Source: Mucilaginibacter sp. L3T2-6 (GTDB taxonomy: Bacteria > Bacteroidota > Bacteroidia > Sphingobacteriales > Sphingobacteriaceae). From it: 64,000 bases of DNA. Below the pieces are notes generated by a model. That model had not been told where the DNA came from. It ran no database searches and saw nothing but the letters and a program-made list of their open reading frames with translations. Of this stretch, positions 15,710 to 25,054 are shown piece after piece (position 1 is the first letter of the stretch; each line of letters opens with the position of its first letter). The stretch spans positions 62,001-126,000 of the forward strand of contig NZ_JAUMKC010000002.1 of assembly GCF_030519355.1 (NCBI RefSeq), read 5' to 3'. The position numbers were made by a program, and so were the translations under genes.

Positions 15710-18265
15710 CTAATTTCCCCTCAATATTTCCAGCGGCGGCCTGTTCAATACCCCGCGGCTGTTTAATAATCCGATAACCACTGTCAATACCGAAATAATT
15801 ACAAACAATACAATTGCCGGCAATACATCGATATTAAAAGGGATCTCAAAACTAAACCGGGCTAATAACCAACTCCCGCCTGCTGCAATCACAATGCCGG
15901 TTAATGCAGAAAGCATGCCTAAAAATAGGTATTCAAGTGCAGTAATGGTAAATATTTGTTTGCGGCTTGCGCCAAGCGTGCGTAACAGCACGCTTTCCTG
16001 TATACGCTGGTATTTGCTGATACGGACGGATGCGATCAGTACCACAACGCCGGTAATAATGCTGAAAGCGCTCATAAAGCGGATGACATAACCGATTTTA
16101 TCCAGCAGACCGTCGATAACGTTCAACACCAACCCTAAATCGATAATAGATACATTGGGAAACTGGCGTACAACCGCCTGCTGGTACCGGGCAGATACTT
16201 TTGCTGACGGCACATGCGTAAGCAGTACATGAAACTGCGGCGCATCTTCAAGCACACCAGTAGGGAATACAATCTGAAAGTTGGTTTGTATTTTGTTCCA
16301 GTTTACCTGGCGCACACTGCTGACAATGGCAGGCATTTGAACACCCTGCACGTTAAATACAAGGTGGTCGCCTACGTGCACATTATTACGCCTTGAAAAG
16401 TTGTCTTCAATAGAGACGGGTATTTCTTTGGCGTCGCCTGCTTTACCCACCCAATTGCCTTTAAGTAATTTCTCTGTAGCGCTTAATGAATCGCGGTAGG
16501 TAACGCGATATTCCCAGGTAAAGGCGCGGACGGGGATTTTTATAGAAGTATCTTTTTTAACATCAGCCTCGGTTTTGCCATTGATCTTTATAAGGCGCAC
16601 GGCTACTATCGGCACCTGCTGTATAACGGGAAGGTGCTGCTGTTTGGTTAACTCTGCTAGGCCTTTTTGCTGACTTGTTTGAATATCGAATAAAATCATA
16701 TTCGACTGGTTGCCGCTTGACGACAGCTTCACCTGCGCCATTAAAATATTCTGGATAAAAAACAGCGTGCAAATAAAAGCAGTGCTTAAACCGATCGATG
16801 TAATCAAAATAATGGTTTGATTATTTGGCCGGTAGAGGTTAGCAAAGCCCTGGCGGAACAAATAGCCCCAGGTGCTTTTGATAAATGCCCGCATCAGCCG
16901 CATGAGCAGCCATGCTGTAAAGGCCAATATTAAAAATGCTATGGCGATGCCAATAGTAAAAAACACGCTGGCCATCCAGCTATCCAGTTGAAAATACGTA
17001 AACGTAATAATGAAGCCTATGATCAGCAGATAAACCAGCCAGCGTAAAGGGTCGCGCACCAGGTTTACTTCGTCGTAATTAATGCGCAGGGTATTCAACG
17101 GCGATATATTGCGGATGGAGATGAGCGGCAGTAACGCAAACAGCACGGAGATAATAATGCCCAGTAACACGCCCTGGCCAATAGCCAGCCACGAAATATC
17201 TGTCGATATCATTAGCGGCAGGAAATCCTTCATCACCATTGGCAGTACGTTTTGTATAACAGTACCCAGCGCGGCGCCGATAACCGAACCTATAATTCCG
17301 ATACCAATAATTTGTATCAGGTAGATCAAAAAGGCTTCAGACGCTTTTACGCCTAAACAGCGCATAATCGCAATAGAGGCAATCTTTTCGCGGATATAAA
17401 TATGGATAGCGCTCGCTACGCCCACGCATCCCAGCAATAAGGCGATGAAACCAACCAACGAGAGGAACCGGGTTAAATCCCCAAAGGAGCGGCCGGTGCT
17501 TTCTTTGCGGCTCTCAATGGTTTCGATGTTCATTTCGGCCTTGTCAAGTTTGGGTTCGATTGATTTTACCAGTTTGAGTACATTAACCGATTTATCGAGT
17601 TTGTAATAGTAGCTATAATTAATGCGGCTGCCCTTTTTTTGCAAGCCGGTTTGTTCTAAATATTGCAGCGGGATATATACAACGGGGGCAACGCCGGAAG
17701 ATATGCCGGTTTGCCCCGGTGCTTTGTCCAGTATGCCTGCCACCAGGAACGTAACCTCGCCCACCTTTACCGAATCGTTTACATGCACGTTAAATTGCAG
17801 AGCGAGTACTTTATCTACCAATGCTGCTTTTCTGCTTCGGAAGGATTGTCCGGCTTGTACTGGCTCTGTTTCCAGGCTGCCATAGTACGGATATTGTCCT
17901 TTTAGGGCACGAACCTGTACCAGCCTTGTCCCTTTGCTCACCGGAAAATACACCATTGAAGGGAAACTGCGTTCTTCGGATTTTGAGCCGCCTAAAGAAT
18001 CAAGCAACGGCTTAATTGAAGCATCGGGCGGGTGGCTGCCCTGTACCATTAAATCTGCACCGATCAGCGTTGCAGCCTGCGAATCCACATCTTTTTGAAG
18101 ATTATATCTGAAAGAGTAAATAGCAACCAAAGCCGCTATACCAAATATAATTGCGGAAATAAAAAGCAGCAACCTCGACCGGTTTTTACGGCTGTCGCGG
18201 CGGGCCATGTCAAACAGCCAGCGAACGCTTAATTTGCGTTTGGTTATTAGGGGCGTGTTTTCCAT
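15710..18265 (-). CDS. ABC transporter permease, FtsX/MacB-like (YbbP type)
   Basis: An 851-residue inner-membrane protein. There is one TM near residue 40, a periplasmic domain, a block of TMs at about 265-480 with the FtsX motif (GCVGVASAIHIYIREKIASIAIMR region), a second periplasmic domain, and three TMs at the end (about 735-830), where RISKYQRIQESVLLRTLGAS repeats the FtsX signature. This two-half architecture is that of YbbP/LolC-E-like permeases without a transport pore, often moving lipids or lipoproteins mechanically. It follows its ATPase gene by 2 bp and is followed by the TesA-like esterase. Confidence 0.88.
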   Translation of the reverse strand: MENTPLITKRKLSVRWLFDMARRDSRKNRSRLLLFISAIIFGIAALVAIYSFRYNLQKDVDSQAATLIGADLMVQGSHPPDASIKPLLDSLGGSKSEERSFPSMVYFPVSKGTRLVQVRALKGQYPYYGSLETEPVQAGQSFRSRKAALVDKVLALQFNVHVNDSVKVGEVTFLVAGILDKAPGQTGISSGVAPVVYIPLQYLEQTGLQKKGSRINYSYYYKLDKSVNVLKLVKSIEPKLDKAEMNIETIESRKESTGRSFGDLTRFLSLVGFIALLLGCVGVASAIHIYIREKIASIAIMRCLGVKASEAFLIYLIQIIGIGIIGSVIGAALGTVIQNVLPMVMKDFLPLMISTDISWLAIGQGVLLGIIISVLFALLPLISIRNISPLNTLRINYDEVNLVRDPLRWLVYLLIIGFIITFTYFQLDSWMASVFFTIGIAIAFLILAFTAWLLMRLMRAFIKSTWGYLFRQGFANLYRPNNQTIILITSIGLSTAFICTLFFIQNILMAQVKLSSSGNQSNMILFDIQTSQQKGLAELTKQQHLPVIQQVPIVAVRLIKINGKTEADVKKDTSIKIPVRAFTWEYRVTYRDSLSATEKLLKGNWVGKAGDAKEIPVSIEDNFSRRNNVHVGDHLVFNVQGVQMPAIVSSVRQVNWNKIQTNFQIVFPTGVLEDAPQFHVLLTHVPSAKVSARYQQAVVRQFPNVSIIDLGLVLNVIDGLLDKIGYVIRFMSAFSIITGVVVLIASVRISKYQRIQESVLLRTLGASRKQIFTITALEYLFLGMLSALTGIVIAAGGSWLLARFSFEIPFNIDVLPAIVLFVIISVLTVVIGLLNSRGVLNRPPLEILRGN

Positions 18266-18267
18266 GG

Positions 18268-18957
18268 TTAACTGTTAACGGTTAAATCATCACCAACCAG
18301 TTTACCGCCTTTTATCCGGAGTATACGCTGGGTTTTAGCAGCAAGTTCCAGGTCGTGGGTTACCACAACCAATGTGGTACCGGCTTCCTTATTCAGGTCG
18401 AATAATAATTTTACGACTTTTTCGCTGGTCTCTGCATCAAGGTTACCGGTAGGCTCGTCGGCAAATAAAATCTGCGGTGCATTTGAAAAGGCGCGTGCCA
18501 GCGAAACACGCTGTTGCTCGCCGCCGGATAGCTGCGTTGGGTAATGGTGCCCACGATCAGCCAGGCCAACTTTATCCAGCAAATCCAGAGCCCTTGCACG
18601 GATATTCTTCTCTCCCCGCAGCTCGAGGGGAACCATTATATTCTCCAAGGCTGTTAATGTTGGAAGCAGCTGGAAGTTTTGAAAAATAAAGCCGATATAT
18701 TGATTGCGTACCTGCGCCAGCTGATCTTCAGATAACTTACCTAAGTTGATATTATTTAACTCGACGCTCCCGGCACTCGCCCTGTCAAGCCCGGCGCAAA
18801 GGCCAAGCAGAGTGGTTTTACCACTGCCGGACGGCCCAACGATGGCGTTTGTGGAGCCGGCGGCTACCGAAAAGTTTATGTTATCAAGCACGGTTAGGGT
18901 TTTACCGGCGCTGCTATAGGTTTTTGTGAGATTTGATACGTTGAGTATGTTTTCCAC
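18268..18957 (-). CDS. ABC transporter ATP-binding protein (YbbA/LolD type)
   Basis: A 229-residue ATPase: Walker A GPSGSGKT, signature LSGGEQQR, Walker B ILFADEPTG and H-loop VVTHDLE, typical of the MacB/LolD family that pairs with FtsX permeases. The start taken is GTG at 18957 (VENILNVSNLTKTYS), preceded by AGGAAAG about 13 bases upstream. A longer ATG start at 19014 adds 19 residues with no family similarity. It is the first gene of the ybbA-ybbP-tesA-like cluster. Confidence 0.88.
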   Translation of the reverse strand: MENILNVSNLTKTYSSAGKTLTVLDNINFSVAAGSTNAIVGPSGSGKTTLLGLCAGLDRASAGSVELNNINLGKLSEDQLAQVRNQYIGFIFQNFQLLPTLTALENIMVPLELRGEKNIRARALDLLDKVGLADRGHHYPTQLSGGEQQRVSLARAFSNAPQILFADEPTGNLDAETSEKVVKLLFDLNKEAGTTLVVVTHDLELAAKTQRILRIKGGKLVGDDLTVNS

Positions 18958-19038
18958 GGATTGATCTTTCCTGTAAGATAAATAATTACAGCCATTGTTA
19001 CTACTTAACAGCAAACCATGACATTTGGATTAGAAATC

Positions 19039-19070
19039 AAAAAAATAGCCATCGCAAATCCGCAATGGCT
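19039..19070 (-). terminator. Rho-independent terminator of the esterase gene
   Basis: Read on the minus strand, AGCCATTGC and GCGATGGCT form a 9-bp stem (one wobble) with a 6-nt loop, followed by ATTTTTTT. It lies 60 bp after the stop of the AXE1-like gene. Confidence 0.8.
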
Positions 19071-19129
19071 ACCAAAAATAATCACTTAAAACTATTCCGG
19101 AACTGATGTATTCAATTTCAAATCTAACC

Positions 19130-20482
19130 TCAGAATAATCCAAACAAGTCCCTGGTATATGCCGTCTCATAGCGATAGTATTTGTCGCCAACCTCATGGC
19201 CAAGGTCTTTGAATACAAATAATTTCTTTTTCGATTTGATATTGTTAAACACCGCATACGAATTATTGGGCGGTACAAATGGATCGAGCAGGCCGATACC
19301 CATTATTACAGGACAGTTTATCAGGCCGGCAAAGTTCTTGGTATCGTAATATGCCAGGTTATTCAGTACTTTTCCGAAAGTAAGGTCGGGTATAACGGTC
19401 GTGTATTTTTTCATATGCATTATCGGCCACTCCACAGCACCGTTGTTCATGTTGCCTACGTCACTTAAAAAAGGATTTTGAGGGGCACAAATGGTGACGC
19501 GTTTATCGAGCGCGGCTGTTGTAATCGCCAAGTAACCGCCCATACTGCCGCCGGTAACTGCTACCCGGTTGTGGCTTAGTTCAGGTCGCGAGAAAACAAA
19601 ATCAACTACCCGGAGGCAATCCATAATAACGCCGCGCATAATGTATTTATCTTTATCTTCCAGGCCATCTACAATATAGTCTTCCCTGCGAATGTCGAAA
19701 TTCTTTTTACTCAACCCTTGCCCGCGCGGATCAAGGCTTACGAACGCCATGTCATATTCTTTGCCGAGCAGTGGCTTATTCGTTGCCTGGTAACCGGGCA
19801 GCATGATCAGTACCGGGAAGGTCTGGTGTTTTTGACGATGATCCGGCTCCGTTAACCAGGCATAAACCGTTTTATGGCCAAGAGATTTCATCTCGATTAG
19901 AAATACTTTTCTGCCTTCTTTTGCCAGCTCCGGTTTTTCAGTTATTTTATATTCTGGCTTTACTTTGGCCAATTGTGCTTTCGTATTCTCCCAGAACTTG
20001 TCAAAGTCTCCGGGCTTTTCATATTGCGAACGTATTTCATCAGGGCGGATACCGAACACGCGACGGGTAGTATCATCGTAATCGCTCACGTTGATCATGA
20101 AATTAACCTTATAAAAGCCGCTTTTCATTTCGGGCAGGTTAAAATCAAAATTGCTGACACTGCCTTTTGCAACGTTAACGCTAATGGAGTCGGAACGGAG
20201 GAGTTTATTAAACTGATCAGTAATAATATAAGATATTTTGCCTGATTGTGTTTTATTGTAAGTGTTTTTAACCTGGAACGTGTACGACGCTGTTTTGTCG
20301 AAAATAGCGTCCTTGCTATGGGGTGTCAATATGGTACTTACTTCGCCGGTTTCATTGCTATCCTGATCATCGCTCACATTATTGGCGATAACTGGCCTGG
20401 TATTTTGTGCAAGTGTCCTATTGCCACCAGCAACAAAATACAACACCGCAAAACTTGTAACTAAGATGTAGAATTTTTTCAT
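19130..20482 (-). CDS. Secreted acetyl-xylan-esterase-like hydrolase (AXE1/cephalosporin-C deacetylase family)
   Basis: A 450-residue protein from the ATG at 20482 (MKKFYILVTSFAVLYFVAGG, a signal peptide); a GTG two codons upstream is less likely. An N-terminal beta-sandwich (about 40-140) precedes an alpha/beta hydrolase of the AXE1 type: DPRGQGLS oxyanion region, nucleophile in GGSMGGY, acid in LLDPFVPP and His in DLGHEVG. Such enzymes deacetylate xylo-oligosaccharides or other acetyl esters. It stands alone with its own terminator and is not in a polysaccharide utilisation locus, so the real substrate is open. Confidence 0.85.
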   Translation of the reverse strand: MKKFYILVTSFAVLYFVAGGNRTLAQNTRPVIANNVSDDQDSNETGEVSTILTPHSKDAIFDKTASYTFQVKNTYNKTQSGKISYIITDQFNKLLRSDSISVNVAKGSVSNFDFNLPEMKSGFYKVNFMINVSDYDDTTRRVFGIRPDEIRSQYEKPGDFDKFWENTKAQLAKVKPEYKITEKPELAKEGRKVFLIEMKSLGHKTVYAWLTEPDHRQKHQTFPVLIMLPGYQATNKPLLGKEYDMAFVSLDPRGQGLSKKNFDIRREDYIVDGLEDKDKYIMRGVIMDCLRVVDFVFSRPELSHNRVAVTGGSMGGYLAITTAALDKRVTICAPQNPFLSDVGNMNNGAVEWPIMHMKKYTTVIPDLTFGKVLNNLAYYDTKNFAGLINCPVIMGIGLLDPFVPPNNSYAVFNNIKSKKKLFVFKDLGHEVGDKYYRYETAYTRDLFGLF

Positions 20483-20631
20483 ACCCACACTAATAAGGGC
20501 AACATTGGTGCCAGCGGCGGGAATATTCCCTGTTTGCTGATAACGCGCTCTTTCGGCGGAAAAGCTGCGTGGAATTTGCTCTTTATTTCAAATATTGACT
20601 AATAGTTTGGGTAGATATTTCCACACTTAAT

Positions 20632-21249
20632 TTAGCGCAGCATTTTGCTTTTTATCAGGTCTTTAACTGTGTTCTCCCATTCTTCTTTCAGGATGCTTAA
20701 AACTATTGAATCCCGCCGGCCGCCTTCCTGCAATGGCATATTGTTGCGTAATATGCCTTCAGGTACACAGCCAATGCTTTTCATAGCAGCAATACTGCGC
20801 TCATTCCTCGCATCGGCCCTGAATTCAACCCGCAAGGCGTTCAGTGTTTCAAAGGCAAATTGAAGCATTAAGAATTTGCAATGTTTATTTAGTCCGGTGC
20901 CTCTGAATCGCTCGCCGTACCAGGTGTAACCCAGCTGAACTGTTTGCCAGTTTGGTAAAATATCATAAAACCGGGTACTTCCGGCATAGCATTGCGATAG
21001 CTTGTCATAAACTATAAATGCATAATCTTTACCTGCAGCCCGGTTGTCCAGCGCATCTTTAATATATTGCCGCATGCCATCCTCACCTCGCGCACTGCGG
21101 TATGAATATATCCAGGTATCCGGTTCGTTAAGGGCGTAGGGCAACAGGTTTTTATAGTCGCTTTCTAATAATGGTCTTAGTAATACGCGTTCATTTTCCA
21201 GTACATAGCCGGCGTTTAAATCGTAATTCAGGGTCATTTGGTAAATCAT
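20632..21249 (-). CDS. GNAT acetyltransferase, RimJ/RimL type
   Basis: A 205-residue GNAT protein with the blocks ENERVLLRPLLESDYKNL at the N-terminus, QLGYTWYGERFRGTGLNKHCK (acetyl-CoA loop) and ARNERSIAAMKSIGCVPEGILRN. This is the RimJ/RimL/SpeG-like subfamily that acetylates protein N-termini, polyamines or other amines. The start codon overlaps the decarboxylase stop by one base (TAATG), so the two proteins are translationally coupled, which points to a small-molecule amine as substrate. That assignment is inference. Confidence 0.85.
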   Translation of the reverse strand: MIYQMTLNYDLNAGYVLENERVLLRPLLESDYKNLLPYALNEPDTWIYSYRSARGEDGMRQYIKDALDNRAAGKDYAFIVYDKLSQCYAGSTRFYDILPNWQTVQLGYTWYGERFRGTGLNKHCKFLMLQFAFETLNALRVEFRADARNERSIAAMKSIGCVPEGILRNNMPLQEGGRRDSIVLSILKEEWENTVKDLIKSKMLR

Positions 21250-22751
21250 TATTTGGTAAGGTAATAGAATTTAAACAGGTTGGCTTCATGCTCTTTCATC
21301 AGGTCCTCACCGGTTTTAACGGCTCCGGCAACCATCTCGTCCAGGTGATGAAGCCGTGTACGATGATTGGTGATAGCGGCACGGATGGCATATTTCCCAT
21401 TTAATACGGTGTAAGACGGGGCTGCGATACCGGCCTCGTGCATGCGCATCAGCAATTCCTTGTTCAACAAGTTTAATTGTTCATTATCGAGGTTCCCGGG
21501 ATTAAATCGAAAACATACTATATTCATTGTCACAGGTGTAAGCAGCTCAAGTTTTGAATCTTGCTGAATCTGTTCGCCCAGGTAAAGTGCCTGGTTAATA
21601 TTCTGAGCGATCATTTGTTTATACTTATCGATACCATGCTCTTTCAGGCTCATCCAAACCTTTAGGGCCTTAAAGCTGCGGGAAAGTTCCATGCCATAAT
21701 TGGATGTTGTTTCGGGCCCGGCAGCCAGACCGCGTTCGTGTGCCAGCAGGTAGCTTACCGCATTGGCGAAAGCAGAACGGTGCGCAGCAGCATCCTTAAA
21801 TAATACGCAGGCAACTTCATATTGCACATACATCCATTTATGCAGGTCGTAGGCCACGCTATCGGCCTGTTCAACGGCTTTTAATTTTTGCTGATAAGCC
21901 GGAACCAGCTTAGCCAGCGCGCCAAACGCCCCGTCGATGTGAAACCATAAATTTTCTTTCCGCGCGATTTGTAATAATTCATCCAGCGGGTCGATAGCGC
22001 CGGTGTTTACTGTGCCCGCATTGCCAATGATACAAAAGGGAAGGAAACCATTAGCTTTATCTTCGGCAATTTTCTCTTTTAGTGCGACTATATCTATCTC
22101 AAAACTTTCCTTTACCGGTATCTTTCTGAGCTGATCACTGCCGATGCCGATAACTTCTGCAGCCTTGCCGAGGCAATTGTGCGTTTCGGCACTGCAATAA
22201 GCGGTTAGCTTACCGGCAGCAGCATATACGCCCGCATATTTGGCATTGGCAACCATGGTATTGCGTGCAACTATAAGCGCTGTAATATTAGCAATGGAGG
22301 CGCCGCTTACGAGTATACCGCTGCCTTCATCCGGATAGTTTATTATCTGCTTGCACCAATTTACCACCTGTGTATCAACATACATAGCGCTTTGGTCGGC
22401 AATGGTGTTGTTGTTATTCATCACACCACATAGTAAATCGGCAAATGCGCCCATTGCTGTGCCCGTGCCCTGCACCCAGGCAAAATGTTTAGGGTGAATA
22501 TTACCACCCGGATAGGGCATGATATTTTTTTTAAACTCCTCGTACACCTGGAAAATATCAGAGCCGTTTTGCGGCAGCGGTTTTTTAAACTCGTCCTTAA
22601 CGGTTTGCGGTATAGGCGTCCATACCGGGCGGTCATTAATGTTTGAAAGATAGTCTACCATGTCGTCTATGATCTGGTAGCCTAAAGATCTGATAGTGTT
22701 CCAGTCCTTGGGATCAAGGCCTGTTTCAGGTTGTGTATTGATTGAGTTCAT
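21249..22751 (-). CDS. PLP-dependent decarboxylase (aromatic-L-amino-acid decarboxylase family)
   Basis: A 500-residue group II decarboxylase. Typical blocks are HPKHFAWVQGTGTAMGAFADLL near residue 80, SGASIANITALIVARN near 150, GNAGTVNTGAIDPLDEL, HIDGAFGALAKLVP and the PLP lysine in YDLHKWMYVQYEVA. Family members remove CO2 from aromatic amino acids, glutamate or diaminobutyrate to give amines; the sequence alone does not settle the substrate. It is divergently transcribed from a MocR regulator and coupled to an acetyltransferase, so the three genes look like one module. Confidence 0.88.
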   Translation of the reverse strand: MNSINTQPETGLDPKDWNTIRSLGYQIIDDMVDYLSNINDRPVWTPIPQTVKDEFKKPLPQNGSDIFQVYEEFKKNIMPYPGGNIHPKHFAWVQGTGTAMGAFADLLCGVMNNNNTIADQSAMYVDTQVVNWCKQIINYPDEGSGILVSGASIANITALIVARNTMVANAKYAGVYAAAGKLTAYCSAETHNCLGKAAEVIGIGSDQLRKIPVKESFEIDIVALKEKIAEDKANGFLPFCIIGNAGTVNTGAIDPLDELLQIARKENLWFHIDGAFGALAKLVPAYQQKLKAVEQADSVAYDLHKWMYVQYEVACVLFKDAAAHRSAFANAVSYLLAHERGLAAGPETTSNYGMELSRSFKALKVWMSLKEHGIDKYKQMIAQNINQALYLGEQIQQDSKLELLTPVTMNIVCFRFNPGNLDNEQLNLLNKELLMRMHEAGIAAPSYTVLNGKYAIRAAITNHRTRLHHLDEMVAGAVKTGEDLMKEHEANLFKFYYLTK

Positions 22752-22790
22752 ATCGTTATTTATAAAGCAAAAATGAGTGATTATTTTTAA

Positions 22791-22833
22791 ATAAAACAGA
22801 TTCAGATTTGTTATTTTTGTGCATAACAGATTG
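22791..22833. promoter_or_regulatory. Direct repeats AACAGATT between decarboxylase and MocR genes
   Basis: AACAGATT occurs at 22795-22802 and again at 22825-22832, 30 bp (about three helical turns) apart, and the first copy is followed by CAGATTTGTT, making the imperfect palindrome AACAnAT....ATnTGTT (22795-22812). MocR regulators are known to bind direct and inverted repeats in such divergent regions, so this is a candidate operator. Confidence 0.45.
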
Positions 22834-22906
22834 TGGTTCTATTTATCAGATAGCAAAGAATGCAATCCTGCAGATAATTATTAACCCGATTATTGCTAAA
22901 ATTAGA

Positions 22907-24352
22907 ATGCGTGAGCCGATAGCCCCAACCACCAGTCGCGACGATGACTTTTTATACATGCAAATCGCCGACAGGCTGAGCAGCCAAATACAGAAGCAAA
23001 TATTAAAAACAGGCGAAAGGCTGCCATCGGTACGCTCGTTAAGCCAGGAGCAAGGTATCAGCCTGAGCACTGCATATAAAGCCTACGTGCAACTTGAAAT
23101 TAAGGGCTTAATTGAGGCAAGACCAAAATCGGGTTATTATGTGCGTTATACACCCGCAAAATCGTTCAGCCAGCCCGGTATGAACGTGGAGGTTGCCGAT
23201 TCTAAAAAGCTAAGCCTGGATGAACTGGTGGCTACGGTTTACCGCACGTTTTCGCCGGATGGTTTAATCAAATTGTCCATGGCTGGGCCGGGGTTAAGTT
23301 TGCTGCCGCAAGCCAAGCTTAATAAATCTATGATGGAGGCTATCCGCTTGAGCAACAATAGCTGCGTAAGCTATGATGAACCCCAAGGTAATTTTAATCT
23401 TCGAAAGCATATCGCCAGGCATGCCTTTAACTGGGGCGGGAATATCTCTCCCGACGACGTAGTGACCACGCAGGGCTGTATGGAGGCGTTGGTGCTGTGT
23501 CTTCGTGCTGTAACAAATCCCGGCGATACAGTGGCTATTGAGAGCCCGGCATATTTCGGCATCTTTACAACCGTTCAAAGTCTTGGTCTGAACATATTAG
23601 AAATACCCACAGACCCGGTTGATGGTGTTGACCTTGATTTTTTATCCGTTTCTTTGACGCGAAATCACATCAAAGCCTGCCTTTTTGTACCATCCTTTAG
23701 TAATCCGTTGGGTTATTGCATGAGCAACGAGCGTAAGAAAGCCATGGTTGAATTACTGGCCGCTTACCAGGTACCGTTGATAGAAGATGATATTTATGGG
23801 GAGATGTACTTCGGGAAAACAAGGCCGCGCACCTGCAAAAGCTATGATAGGGAGGGCCTGGTAATGCTTTGCTCATCAGTATCAAAAACGCTTGCACCGG
23901 GTTACCGGGTAGGATGGTGCATACCAGGCCGGTTTAAGGCGCAGATTATCAACTTAAAGCTAATGTACACACTCTCGTCAGCCTCACCGACGCAAGCCGC
24001 TATCGGTCATTTTTTTGAGACCGGACGTTATGATTTACACATGCGTAACCTGCGAAAAGCTCTCCACACGCAATGCATGCGTTACACGCAAGCCATAGCG
24101 GAATATTTTCCAAAAAACGTAAAAGTAAGCCGGCCACAGGGCGGTTTTGTATTGTGGATTGAACTGGATAAAAGCATTGATGCCTTTGACATTTATAAAA
24201 AGGCCATGACCTATAATATCAGCATTTCGCCCGGACAGATTTATAGTACCGATAGCCGGTTTACCAATTTTATAAGAATAAGCTTCGGTATCCCTTTTGA
24301 TGATGAGATTGATAAGTGCCTGAAAATACTGGGAGGATTGGCAGGCGGGTAA
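22907..24352 (+). CDS. MocR-family regulator (GntR helix-turn-helix plus aminotransferase domain)
   Basis: A 481-residue protein when started at ATG 22907 (MREPIAPTTSRDDDFLYMQIADRL); an upstream ATG at 22808 would add 33 residues that run through the putative operator. Residues about 15-80 are a GntR winged helix (ERLPSVRSLSQEQGISLSTAYKAY). The rest is a type I aminotransferase fold with SPAYFGIFTTVQSLG, PSFSNPLG and the PLP lysine in SSVSKTLAPGYRVGW. MocR proteins sense PLP, amines or amino acids. It is divergent from the decarboxylase and probably controls it. Confidence 0.9.
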   Translation: MREPIAPTTSRDDDFLYMQIADRLSSQIQKQILKTGERLPSVRSLSQEQGISLSTAYKAYVQLEIKGLIEARPKSGYYVRYTPAKSFSQPGMNVEVADSKKLSLDELVATVYRTFSPDGLIKLSMAGPGLSLLPQAKLNKSMMEAIRLSNNSCVSYDEPQGNFNLRKHIARHAFNWGGNISPDDVVTTQGCMEALVLCLRAVTNPGDTVAIESPAYFGIFTTVQSLGLNILEIPTDPVDGVDLDFLSVSLTRNHIKACLFVPSFSNPLGYCMSNERKKAMVELLAAYQVPLIEDDIYGEMYFGKTRPRTCKSYDREGLVMLCSSVSKTLAPGYRVGWCIPGRFKAQIINLKLMYTLSSASPTQAAIGHFFETGRYDLHMRNLRKALHTQCMRYTQAIAEYFPKNVKVSRPQGGFVLWIELDKSIDAFDIYKKAMTYNISISPGQIYSTDSRFTNFIRISFGIPFDDEIDKCLKILGGLAGG

Positions 24353-24481
24353 GAGAGCAGAAGGCCAGGATTCAAAAACCATGTTAATAGTCAATCCCTC
24401 CTGTCCTTACTTTCGGTTCTGACCCCTTGATTCTATTTTTCAACACAACCATCTTAAAGATTATTTCGTAAAAAGGAGAAT

Positions 24482-24964
24482 ATGATTCAGTCGTCGCTTA
24501 CACATCGTTTAAAAGACCAGCATCGTACTATTACGTCTATCATAATGCCGCTTAACGACAGGCAGATACAACAGCATATAATTAAAGGAAAGTGGAGTAT
24601 CCATGAGCAGATCGCCCATCTTGCTAAATACCAGCCCGTGTTTATCGACCGTATTCGTAAAATACTGATGATGGATAATCCTGAATTTGAAAGATATGAT
24701 GCTGACCGCGACGATGGTTTCGAGATATATTGCGCCTTTACAACTTTCGAGCTGCTAAAAAAAATCAACCACGACCGCGAAATCATATACAATCTGGTAA
24801 CCAAGTTACCCCCGGACAAGCTTGACCGTACCGGCGTTCATCCCAAATTCGGTAAATTAGCCATCGTCGATTGGACGGAATTCTTCCTGCTGCATGAGGC
24901 TCATCACCTTTTCGCAATTTTCCAGATGACGCACACGGTAAGGCAATTTCAGCCATCGCGTTAA
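24482..24964 (+). CDS. DinB-family protein (DinB_2)
   Basis: A 160-residue soluble helical bundle protein. The metal-binding histidines are in KWSIHEQIAHLAKYQ (near residue 40) and LHEAHHLFAIFQM (near the end), the DinB_2/YfiT-like pattern. A good Shine-Dalgarno, AAAGGAGAAT, directly precedes the ATG, stronger than for most genes in the window. Unlike the DinB protein at 2313 it has no signal peptide. A metal-dependent transferase or hydrolase activity is possible; no reaction is established. Confidence 0.85.
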   Translation: MIQSSLTHRLKDQHRTITSIIMPLNDRQIQQHIIKGKWSIHEQIAHLAKYQPVFIDRIRKILMMDNPEFERYDADRDDGFEIYCAFTTFELLKKINHDREIIYNLVTKLPPDKLDRTGVHPKFGKLAIVDWTEFFLLHEAHHLFAIFQMTHTVRQFQPSR

Positions 24965-25054
24965 AATGTTGCCGCAGGTTAATCGTCTAATGGTTAAATA
25001 ACATTACATTGCTATTTTTGCAATCCATTATTACCGAGACTAACCACTTCCTCC

